Shown here in pieces: positions 38,770-45,120 of a DNA stretch of 45,120 bases. Numbering within the stretch: the stretch's first letter is position 1; every line of letters begins with the position of its first letter. The notes beneath the pieces were generated by a model. That model ran no database searches, was not told the DNA's origin, and was given only the letters and a program-made list of their open reading frames with translations. Made by a program: the position numbers and the translations under genes. The stretch covers positions 1 through 45,120 of the forward strand of contig NZ_VWPL01000028.1 of the NCBI RefSeq assembly GCF_008630065.1, given 5' to 3'. The DNA comes from Blastochloris sulfoviridis (GTDB lineage Bacteria; Pseudomonadota; Alphaproteobacteria; Rhizobiales; Xanthobacteraceae).

Positions 38770-39645
38770 ATGACCCTTCCGATTCGCAAGGCCGTGTTCC
38801 CGGTCGCGGGCCTCGGCACCCGCTTTCTCCCTGCGACCAAGGCGATGCCCAAGGAGATGCTGACCGTCGTCGACCGGCCGGTGATCCAGCACGTCGTCGA
38901 CGAGGCCCGCGAGGCGGGCGTCGAGCATCTCATCTTCGTCACCGGCCGTAACAAGGGCGTGATCGAGGACCATTTCGACCGCCAGTTCGAGCTGGAGGAG
39001 ACGCTGTCCGACCGCGGCAAGCGCGGCGAGCTCGACGCGCTGTCGCGCGACCAGCCGGGCCCCGGCGCCACCAGCTTCACCCGCCAGCAGAGCCCGCTCG
39101 GCCTTGGCCACGCCGTTTGGTGCGCGCGCGAACTGGTCGGCAAGGAGCCGTTCGCGCTGCTGCTGCCGGACATGCTCCACCACGGCCGGGTACCGTGCCT
39201 CAAGGGTATGATCGATGCCTACAGGAAGCAGCCCGGCAATTACGTCGCGGTCTATGAGGTGCCGCAGAGCCAGGCCCACCAATACGGCATCGTCGGCGTC
39301 GAGGCGGGGAGCGGCCGCGTCGCCAAGATCACCAAAATGATCGAGAAGCCGCCGGCCGGCACCGCGCCGTCCAACCTGGCCATTTCCGGCCGCTACATCC
39401 TGAGCGCGGAAATCTTCGATCTCCTGGCCAAGCAGAGCCGCGGCGCCGGCGGCGAGATCCAGCTTACCGACGCGATGATCAAGCTGTCCGAGACGCAACC
39501 CTTCTACGCCTACACCTTCGATGGCCGCATCTATGACTGCGGCTCCAAGGTCGGCTTCCTGGTGGCCAACGTCGCCTATGCGCTGGCACGCGACGATATC
39601 GCCCCGGCCTTCCGCCACGAGCTGGCGGCGCTGCTGACCGATTGA
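38770..39645 (+). CDS. galU: UTP-glucose-1-phosphate uridylyltransferase
   Basis: A 291-aa cytoplasmic enzyme that makes UDP-glucose from UTP and glucose-1-phosphate for envelope and exopolysaccharide synthesis. The nucleotide-binding start is VFPVAGLGTRFLPATKAMPKEML. Further family landmarks are PLGLGHAVWCARE, LLLPDML, a catalytic-type EKP (MIEKPPAGTAPSNL), GRYIL and GGEIQLTDAM, with YDCGSKVGFL near the end. Length is standard. Confidence 0.97.
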   Translation: MTLPIRKAVFPVAGLGTRFLPATKAMPKEMLTVVDRPVIQHVVDEAREAGVEHLIFVTGRNKGVIEDHFDRQFELEETLSDRGKRGELDALSRDQPGPGATSFTRQQSPLGLGHAVWCARELVGKEPFALLLPDMLHHGRVPCLKGMIDAYRKQPGNYVAVYEVPQSQAHQYGIVGVEAGSGRVAKITKMIEKPPAGTAPSNLAISGRYILSAEIFDLLAKQSRGAGGEIQLTDAMIKLSETQPFYAYTFDGRIYDCGSKVGFLVANVAYALARDDIAPAFRHELAALLTD

Positions 39646-39780
39646 ACCTCCGGGCCAAGCTGGTCGACAGCACACGGTCGATAAAATCCGGAACGGCGGC
39701 ATCCTTCGGCTGCTGCCGTTCCGCCTTGCCGGCGTCCCCTGCCCCCGCCAAGATTGTGCACCGCTCACCAGGATCAGCCC

Positions 39781-40752
39781 ATGCCCATGCTCTCCGGCTT
39801 CGATCTCTTCGTCCTGATCTTCGTCCTACTCATCATCCTGACGCTGTTCGCCGGCGTGAAGACGGTGCCGCAAGGCTATGAGTGGACTGTCGTCCGCTTC
39901 AACAAGTACACGCGCACGCTGATGCCCGGCCTCAACCTGATCGTGCCGTTCATCGACCGCATCGGCTCCAAGGTGAACATGATGGAACAGGTGATGGACG
40001 TTCCCTCCCAGGAGGTCATCACCAAGGACAACGCCACCATCACCGTCGATGGCGTCACCTTCTACCAGGTATTCGATGCAGCACGGTCGAGCTACGAGGT
40101 CACCAACCTCACCCATGCCATCCTCAACCTGACCACCACCAATATCCGCACGGTGATGGGGTCGATGGATCTCGACCAACTCCTGTCGCACCGCGACGAG
40201 ATCAATGAGCGGCTCTTGCGGGTGGTCGATGCCGCCGCCGCCAATTGGGGCGTCAAGGTCAACCGCATCGAGATCAAGGACATCATCCCGCCCGCCGATC
40301 TGGTCGAGGCGATGGGCCGTCAGATGAAGGCCGAGCGCGTCAAGCGCGCGCTGGTGCTGGAGGCCGAAGGCCAACGCCAGTCGGAGATCCTGCGCGCGGA
40401 AGGCGCGAAGCAGTCGCAGATCCTGGAGGCCGAAGGCCGGCGCGAAGCCGCCTTCCGCGACGCCGAGGCGCGCGAGCGGCTCGCCGAGGCCGAGGCGGTG
40501 GCGACCAAGATGGTGTCGGACGCGGTGGCCCAGGGCGATCTCAACGCGCTGAACTATTTCATCGCCGACAAGTACGTGAAGGCGCTGGAGACGATGGCCT
40601 CGGCGCCGAACCAGCGCGTGCTGGTGCTGCCGATCGAGGCCACCGCCATCCTCGGCTCGCTCGCCGGCGTGTCCGAACTGTTCCAGTCGGTGCAGGCCAC
40701 CAAGGACGCGCGCCCGCCGGCGCGGCCGACCGGCCCCACCGTGGGCGCGTGA
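39781..40752 (+). CDS. SPFH/Band 7 (stomatin/QmcA-like) membrane protein
   Basis: A 323-aa stomatin-like protein. An N-terminal membrane helix (FDLFVLIFVLLIILTLFAG) precedes the SPFH domain (VPQGYEWTVVRFNKYTRTL, PGLNLIVPFIDRI) and a long coiled coil rich in EAEGQRQSEILRAEG repeats (about 200-260). Such proteins form rings or cages in the membrane and pair with NfeD proteins, as here: the NfeD gene starts 7 nt after this stop. The ATG at 39781 with AGGA upstream is preferred over 39754. Confidence 0.93.
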   Translation: MPMLSGFDLFVLIFVLLIILTLFAGVKTVPQGYEWTVVRFNKYTRTLMPGLNLIVPFIDRIGSKVNMMEQVMDVPSQEVITKDNATITVDGVTFYQVFDAARSSYEVTNLTHAILNLTTTNIRTVMGSMDLDQLLSHRDEINERLLRVVDAAAANWGVKVNRIEIKDIIPPADLVEAMGRQMKAERVKRALVLEAEGQRQSEILRAEGAKQSQILEAEGRREAAFRDAEARERLAEAEAVATKMVSDAVAQGDLNALNYFIADKYVKALETMASAPNQRVLVLPIEATAILGSLAGVSELFQSVQATKDARPPARPTGPTVGA

Positions 40753-40759
40753 GGCCGCG

Positions 40760-41209
40760 ATGTCCGCCCTCTCCGCACTCGGCGTCTGGAGCTGGTTCAT
40801 CCTCGGCCTCGTCCTGCTTGGCGTCGAGGTGGCGATGCCCGGCTTCTTCATGCTGTGGCTCGGGGCCGCGGCAATCGCCACCGGCCTGATCACGCTCGCC
40901 TTCGGGCTTTCCTGGCAGGCCGAGTTCATCGTGTTTGCGGTGCTGGCGGTGGTAGCGCTGGTGGTGTGGCTGCGGCTCGCCAAGCGCTCGACGGAAGCCC
41001 CCGCCGACAATCCGTTCCTGAACCGCCGGGCTGAGAGCTATGTCGGCCGCGAGTTCGTGCTGGAGGAGGCGATCGTGCGCGGATCGGGCCGGGTGCGCAT
41101 CGACGACAGCATCTGGCGCCTCACCGGCCCGGACCTGCCGGCCGGCGCCAAGGTGCGAGTCAGCCGCGCCGATGGCGGCCTGCTGCACGTCGAGGCGATC
41201 GGGGTGTGA
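40760..41209 (+). CDS. NfeD-family membrane protein
   Basis: A 149-aa short NfeD protein: two to three membrane helices in the first half (WFILGLVLLGVEVAMPGFF, AAAIATGLITLAFGL, FIVFAVLAVVALVVWLRLA) and a C-terminal OB-fold domain (VGREFVLEEAIVRGSGRVRI, DLPAGAKVRVSR). It is coupled to the SPFH gene, with the ribosome site (TGAGG) over that gene's stop codon. The pair is thought to organise membrane microdomains or control membrane proteases. Confidence 0.93.
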   Translation: MSALSALGVWSWFILGLVLLGVEVAMPGFFMLWLGAAAIATGLITLAFGLSWQAEFIVFAVLAVVALVVWLRLAKRSTEAPADNPFLNRRAESYVGREFVLEEAIVRGSGRVRIDDSIWRLTGPDLPAGAKVRVSRADGGLLHVEAIGV

Positions 41210-41215
41210 GGCGCC

Positions 41216-41338
41216 CGGACGTCTTCCCGTCGTCCCGGGCAAGCGACGCCAGCCGCGCGACCCGGGATCGTCAGAAGGAAGGGGCTTGTTCGGCGGACGA
41301 TCCCGGCTCGGCGCTTCGCGCCGTCCGGGATGACGATC
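41216..41338. repeat. Dispersed 'cccgg' inverted repeat pair
   Basis: Two modules, gtcgtcccgggcaag...gacccgggatcgtc (41229-41272) and gacgatcccggctcggcgcttcgc...gtccgggatgacgat (41298-41337), lying between the convergent nfeD and kdsD genes. Same family as 103-332 and the 122-bp array. Confidence 0.75.
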
Positions 41339-41360
41339 GATGTCTTCGGTCAGCCGACCG

Positions 41361-42374
41361 CTACGCCAGCCCGGCGCGCAGGATGTCGTGCAAATGGAGG
41401 ACGCCCGCCGGGCGGCCGTCCGTCACCGCGAACAGCGCGGTGATCTTCTTGGCCTCCATCAGTTCCAGCGCCTCGGAGGCGAGCTGGTCGGGGCGCGCCG
41501 TCTTGGGCGAGCGGGTCATCACCTGATCGACCAGACGCACCATCAGGTCCGGCGCCATGTTGCGGCGCAGGTCGCCGTCGGTGACGATGCCCACCAGCCT
41601 GCCATCCGCGCCGACGACGCCGACGCAGCCGAAGCCCTTGGCCGACATGGTCACGATCGCCTCGGACATCGGCGTCCCCAGCGCGGTTAACGGTATCTCA
41701 GCACCCATGTGCATCAGGTCGCGCACAAACCGCAAATTGGCGCCGAGCTTGCCGCCGGGGTGGAACACCTTGAAGTCGAGCGGGGTGAAGCCGCGCGCCT
41801 CCAGCAGCGCCACCGCCAGCGCGTCGCCGAGCGCAAGCTGCAGCAGCGTCGAGGTGGTGGGCGCCAGCCCCATCGGGCAGGCCTCGGTGATCTTGGGCAG
41901 CACCAGCGCCACATCGGCGGCGAGGCCGAGCGTGCTGGCGGGATTGGAGGTAATCGCCACCAGCGGCACACGAAACCGGCGCGAATAATTCACCAGATCG
42001 CGCAGTTCGGTGGTCTCGCCCGACCAGGACAGCGCCAGAATCACGTCGTCGCGGCCGATCATGCCGAGATCGCCGTGGCTGGCCTCGCCGGGATGGACGA
42101 AATGCGCCGGCGTGCCGGTCGAGGCGAGGGTCGAGGCGATCTTGCGGCCGACATGGCCACTCTTGCCCATGCCGGTGACGATCACCCGCCCGGCCGCCGC
42201 CTGCATCACCGCCACCGCCGACGAGACCGCGGCGCCGAGGTCGCCGTCCAGCGCCTTGGCGAGGGCCGCGAGCCCCGCCGACTCGGTGTCGATCGTGCGC
42301 CGGGCGGACTCGATATGGTCTTGGACCACATGACTTTTTTCTGCGCGCGTCTGGCCGGTCGCCGATGCCGTCAT
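41361..42374 (-). CDS. kdsD: Arabinose-5-phosphate isomerase (KpsF/GutQ family)
   Basis: A 337-aa enzyme that converts ribulose-5-phosphate to arabinose-5-phosphate, the first step to KDO of lipopolysaccharide. The N-terminal SIS domain has VTGMGKSGHVGRKIASTL, PGEASHGDLGMI and LSWSGETTELRDL. Two CBS domains follow (DLMHMGAEIPL and VGIVTDGDLRRNM; then VMTRSPKTARPDQLASEAL). The start at 42374 has AGGAGG upstream; longer in-frame starts run into low-quality sequence. Divergent from the beta-barrel gene. Confidence 0.94.
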   Translation of the reverse strand: MTASATGQTRAEKSHVVQDHIESARRTIDTESAGLAALAKALDGDLGAAVSSAVAVMQAAAGRVIVTGMGKSGHVGRKIASTLASTGTPAHFVHPGEASHGDLGMIGRDDVILALSWSGETTELRDLVNYSRRFRVPLVAITSNPASTLGLAADVALVLPKITEACPMGLAPTTSTLLQLALGDALAVALLEARGFTPLDFKVFHPGGKLGANLRFVRDLMHMGAEIPLTALGTPMSEAIVTMSAKGFGCVGVVGADGRLVGIVTDGDLRRNMAPDLMVRLVDQVMTRSPKTARPDQLASEALELMEAKKITALFAVTDGRPAGVLHLHDILRAGLA

Positions 42375-42469
42375 GCCGAGTCGCCTCCTTCCATCCTGGG
42401 GGCCGACATAGCACGCGGCTCGCGCCCCCTCCACCATCGCCAGGATGGCGCGCGATCCGGACGGAAAGG

Positions 42470-42510
42470 CGGCGTTAACCGAACCGATTTTAGGTTTGTT
42501 AACCATACCG
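42470..42510. promoter_or_regulatory. Possible CtrA half-sites between kdsD and the beta-barrel gene
   Basis: Two TTAACC half-sites, at about 42474 (gcgttaaccg) and 42499 (tgttaaccat), the second being the full TTAACCAT half-site form. CtrA is the cell-cycle regulator of alphaproteobacteria. The spacing is not that of a classical full site, so this is weak. Confidence 0.3.
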
Positions 42511-42523
42511 GAGCCGTCCGCTC

Positions 42524-44077
42524 GTGCCGCACACCCGCCTCGCTTTGCTCTGCCTCGCCGCGCTCGGCGCGCTGGCGGCCGCCTGCGGCCAGCCGCGGGC
42601 GCAGGAAGCGCAGGCGGGGCGCGAGCACGCGACGGTGGCGCTGCGGCGCTCGATCGACGACACTCCAACGGTCCAGGCAAGCGTTACGGCGCCGGATGAC
42701 ACCGTTGCCGCGCCGCCGTCCGGCGCCGGAACCACCGGCTTCGTGGCCGAGGGCCCGCGCAAGAAGGCCAAGCCGGCCGCCCAGCCTGCCGGCGCCACGC
42801 AGCCCGCCGGCCGGGTGCGGCCGGAGCCGAAGCTGAACCGCCGCGCCTTCGACGAGACGATCAACGCGGTCACAGCAAGATCCGCCCGGCTGCGGGCGAC
42901 GCGCCTGCAGGCCTGGGGCGACACGCCGGTCGAGCCCACCGAGCCGTTCGACCCGCTGGGCATCCGCGCCGGCAGCTTCCTGCTCAAGCCGTGGTTCGAA
43001 TCCGGCATCGGCTACGACACCAATCCGCTGGCCACCAACACCAACCCCAAGCCCTCCCTGTACCAGCAGTTCGCCTCCGGCCTCACCGCCCAGTCCGACT
43101 GGTCGCGCCATGCGCTCGCGGCCGACATCCGGGGCTCCTACACCCGGTACGACACTGTGAGCGGCAACAACCGGCCCGAGATCGATGCCATCCTGCGCGG
43201 CCGCATCGATGTCAGCGATCGTACCCGCTATGCGCTCGAAGGGCACTTCCAGCTCACCACCGAGAGCGCCGGCAACCCGGACGCCCCGACCGACGTGGTG
43301 CGTCCGCCGCCGATCGTCACCACCGGCGGCAGCGTGGGCTTCGCCCACCGCTGGAACCGCTTCGACGTGGCCGCCGCCGGCGGGCTCGACCATGTGGTCT
43401 ACGAGAACGGCGAGATGCTCAATGGCGAGACGCTCGACCGCTCGGACCGCAATTACGACCAGCCCTCGGTGCGGCTGCGCGCCGGCTACGAGCTCAGGCC
43501 CGGCGTCACGCCGTTCGTGGCCGGCGAGTTCGACAGCCGCGAGTTCGCCCAGGAGGTCGACGATTCCGGCTATCAGCGCGCCTCGACCGGCATGCAGATC
43601 CGGGCCGGAACGAGCTTCGAGCTGACGCGGCTGCTCACCGGCGAAGCGTCGCTGGGGTGGATCGCCCGCAACTATGTCGACCCGCGGCTGGCCGACATTT
43701 CCGGCCTCCTGGTCGATGCCTCGCTGGTGTGGGTGGCGAGCGGGCTCACCACCGTGCGCTTCACCGCCGTGACAACCATCAACGAGACGTCGTTCGAGGA
43801 CACCACCGGCGTGCTGGAGCGCATCCTCGGACTGCGGATCGACCACGCCTTCCGGCGCTGGCTGATCGGCACCGTCCGGCTCGGCTGGGAGTTCGACGAC
43901 TACGGCCAGTCCGGCCGCCGCGACAACCGCTTCGTCGTCGGCGCCCAGGCCAGCATCAAGCTGGCGCGCGAACTGTGGCTCACCGGCGAGGTCCGCCAGG
44001 AGACGCTCGACTCCAACGAGCCGGTCAACGACTACACCGCGAACATCATGATGGTGGGGCTGCGGCTGCAGCGCTGA
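42524..44077 (+). CDS. Outer-membrane beta-barrel protein (BBP2-like)
   Basis: 517 aa. The signal peptide is RLALLCLAALGALAAACGQPRAQ; the AAAC sequence is not a good lipobox, so cleavage after AQ is more likely. A disordered Ala/Pro/Lys-rich segment (to about 100) leads to a barrel from about residue 145 on: FLLKPWFESGIGYDTNPLA, then strands alternating polar and hydrophobic residues, and a last strand ending VGLRLQR. The GYDTNP near the start of the barrel fits the beta-barrel porin 2 (BBP2_2) group, often linked to polysaccharide secretion. The start is GTG at 42524 with GGAG about 11 nt upstream. Confidence 0.8.
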   Translation: MPHTRLALLCLAALGALAAACGQPRAQEAQAGREHATVALRRSIDDTPTVQASVTAPDDTVAAPPSGAGTTGFVAEGPRKKAKPAAQPAGATQPAGRVRPEPKLNRRAFDETINAVTARSARLRATRLQAWGDTPVEPTEPFDPLGIRAGSFLLKPWFESGIGYDTNPLATNTNPKPSLYQQFASGLTAQSDWSRHALAADIRGSYTRYDTVSGNNRPEIDAILRGRIDVSDRTRYALEGHFQLTTESAGNPDAPTDVVRPPPIVTTGGSVGFAHRWNRFDVAAAGGLDHVVYENGEMLNGETLDRSDRNYDQPSVRLRAGYELRPGVTPFVAGEFDSREFAQEVDDSGYQRASTGMQIRAGTSFELTRLLTGEASLGWIARNYVDPRLADISGLLVDASLVWVASGLTTVRFTAVTTINETSFEDTTGVLERILGLRIDHAFRRWLIGTVRLGWEFDDYGQSGRRDNRFVVGAQASIKLARELWLTGEVRQETLDSNEPVNDYTANIMMVGLRLQR

Positions 44078-44078
44078 G

Positions 44079-44119
44079 GCATTCTCCGCAAAAGCGGGAA
44101 CCGGTTCTGCGGAGAATGC
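44079..44119 (+). repeat. Hairpin repeat 'gcattctccgca' (possible terminator of the barrel gene)
   Basis: Arms gcattctccgca (44079-44090) and tgcggagaatgc (44108-44119) pair perfectly over 12 bp, directly after the stop codon. A longer copy with 18-bp perfect arms lies at 44436-44480. Both resemble a hairpin family common in Hyphomicrobiales intergenic DNA. Confidence 0.75.
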
Positions 44120-44151
44120 TTTGGTTTCAGGCCTCGCCGCGCCCCTTTGAG

Positions 44152-44341
44152 CCCCCCACCCCCGACCCCTCCCCACCGCTCGCGAAGCTCGCGGGGGGAG
44201 GGGAGAAAAGAGGACGCCTCTTCTCCCCATGAGCACAATGAGGATCGGCAGCACAATGAGGATCGGCGGGGACAGCCGCACGGCCTGCTCCCCTCCCCCC
44301 ATGAACGCAGTGAATGGCGGGGAGGGGTCGGGGGTGGGGGG
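44152..44341. repeat. Long inverted repeat with 23-bp perfect arms
   Basis: Arm 44152-44174 (ccccccacccccgacccctc and three more C) is the exact reverse complement of 44319-44341. In between are gaggggagaaaagagg/cctcttctcccc pieces and a 16-nt duplication (gcacaatgaggatcgg twice, near 44233-44265). No gene is supported. Confidence 0.8.
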
Positions 44342-44435
44342 TGCGCACAACGCCCCGGCGCCCGTCGTCTACGTCCCGCCTCGCCGTTTGCCTCGCCACG
44401 TTTCCGGCCGGTCGCTTCAGGGTCCCCAGCCTCCA

Positions 44436-44480
44436 GAGCATTCTCCGCAAAAGCGGTTCCCACTTTTGCGGAGAATGCTC
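44436..44480. repeat. Hairpin repeat 'gagcattctccgcaaaag'
   Basis: Arms of 18 bp (44436-44453 and 44463-44480) are perfect reverse complements around a 9-nt loop. Second copy of the element at 44079. Confidence 0.85.
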
Positions 44481-44508
44481 TAAAAATGTCTTTGGAAACA
44501 AAGACGTG

Positions 44509-44600
44509 GATGGCCGGGACAAGGCCCGGCCATGACGACGGCGGGTCAGCGGCAAAAGCCGCCGGCCATGACGACGGCGGGTCAGCGGCAAAGGCCGCAG
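44509..44600. repeat. Dispersed repeat module followed by a 36-bp tandem duplication
   Basis: cgtggatggccgggacaagg...cggccatgac matches the right module at 24780-24810. It is followed by two 36-bp copies of catgacgacggcgggtcagc... (starting at 44531 and 44567). Confidence 0.7.
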
Positions 44601-44621
44601 GTCTGACCCGTCGCGACGACC

Positions 44622-44876
44622 CTATCCCCGCCACGGCTCGACGCTGCTGGCGCGGCGGAAGAACCAGACCAGGGCGGCGACGCCGAGCGCTAGGCTCAGG
44701 GCCTCCAGGATCCAGGTCCCGATATCGCCGAACCCGAGCCAGCCGGCCATCGCCCAGCCGAAGGCAAGCGCGGCGCCCACCGTCTCGGTGCCGAGCAGGA
44801 TGGCGGCGCTGACCACGGTGATGAGGTTCGTCCAGTTGATCCGGCCCGAGGCCGGGGCGCTCGCCGTCTGCGACAT
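44622..44876 (-). CDS. Small hydrophobic membrane protein (84 aa)
   Basis: Not recognised by family. Two membrane helices are visible: NLITVVSAAILLGTETVGAAL with AFGWAMAGWLGF after it, and TWILEALSLALGVAALVWFF. The ends are short and polar (MSQTASAPASGRINW; RRASSVEPWRG). The start at 44876 has GGAG 7 nt upstream; the longer frame runs into a dispersed repeat. Stand-alone. Confidence 0.65.
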   Translation of the reverse strand: MSQTASAPASGRINWTNLITVVSAAILLGTETVGAALAFGWAMAGWLGFGDIGTWILEALSLALGVAALVWFFRRASSVEPWRG

Positions 44877-45094
44877 CCGATGCTCCAACGTCACGTCTGA
44901 TACGGTTTCCGGCCGATCGGCTCGCAACAACCGCCGGCCGCCCCGCCCTGGTTCGGCGGCACTGTGGCCTGCTGAACCGCCCTGGGCAAGAGCCGGCGGT
45001 CTTACGCCCAGGGCGATCGGGTGAAGAAAGGCGTGACAAGGTCCTGAAGTGCTGAATCTGTCGGTTCCTTCGATTCGGATGCGGAGGATGGGCG

Positions 45095-45120
45095 ATGGAG
45101 CCAGCGGAACCGGACTTTGC
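45095..45120 (+). CDS. Possible 5' end of a gene running out of the window
   Basis: ATG at 45095 preceded by GCGGAGG with 7 nt spacing; the frame reads MEPAEPDF and is open to the window edge. Only eight codons are visible, so identity cannot be told. Confidence 0.3.

Noticed and set aside
42524-42620. Lipoprotein reading of the beta-barrel protein (AAAC near residue 21)
   Set aside because: The residue three before the Cys is Ala rather than Leu/Val/Ile, and a good signal peptidase I site follows a few residues later.

Overview
The window is high-GC DNA (roughly 65-70 %) with alphaproteobacterial gene content: a system I cytochrome c maturation block (ccmI-ccmE-ccmF-ccmH), gltBD, kdsD, galU, a Hyphomicrobiales-style small heat-shock gene under a ROSE RNA thermometer, and several dispersed repeat families of the type common in Hyphomicrobiales (Rhodopseudomonas/Blastochloris/Rhodoplanes-like). 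The genus cannot be fixed from the sequence alone. No rRNA, tRNA, CRISPR array or insertion-sequence transposase was seen.

Layout. 1-2037: repeats, a glycine-zipper lipoprotein, and a two-gene unit made of a 62-aa protein and an ADP-ribosyltransferase-like protein. 2038-6047: a FeuQ-like sensor kinase with no adjacent response regulator, a 122-bp tandem array, and an unrecognised 516-aa protein. 6048-10601: ccmIEFH. 10658-13921: a type IIG-like restriction-modification enzyme, convergent with ccmH. 14138-17476: an exported caspase-fold protein whose catalytic cysteine position is alanine, with a long, highly homogenised proline-rich repeat tail. 17703-23448: a YcgN-type Cys-cluster protein, a class A penicillin-binding protein, an overlapping DUF1214/DUF1254 pair and an MFS transporter. 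23600-24810: a lower-GC island with three tandem copies of an 83-aa gene, each joined to a tiny overlapping ORF. 25174-28858: hisN, an alpha/beta hydrolase, hsp20 and an exported proline-rich protein. 29355-38462: gltBD, then a lytic transglycosylase and an SGNH hydrolase on the other strand. 38770-44077: galU, an SPFH protein, NfeD, kdsD and an outer-membrane beta-barrel. 44078-45120: repeats, a small membrane protein and possibly the first codons of another gene.

How it works together. Most of the window is housekeeping: haem delivery to c-type cytochromes, ammonia assimilation, histidine synthesis, and envelope construction (PBP, transglycosylase, galU, kdsD, beta-barrel). The accessory layer is a restriction-modification gene, an ART-like bicistron, a predicted pseudo-caspase and a triplicated small-protein locus. 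These sit among repeats and, in the case of the ccm block, seem to have replaced the gene order expected from related genomes. The best leads are the triplicated 83-aa/small-ORF array (23600-24722), the ART-like bicistron (969-1779), the Cys-to-Ala caspase with its higher-order repeat, and a complete heat-shock control region (RpoH-like promoter plus ROSE-type thermometer) in front of hsp20.
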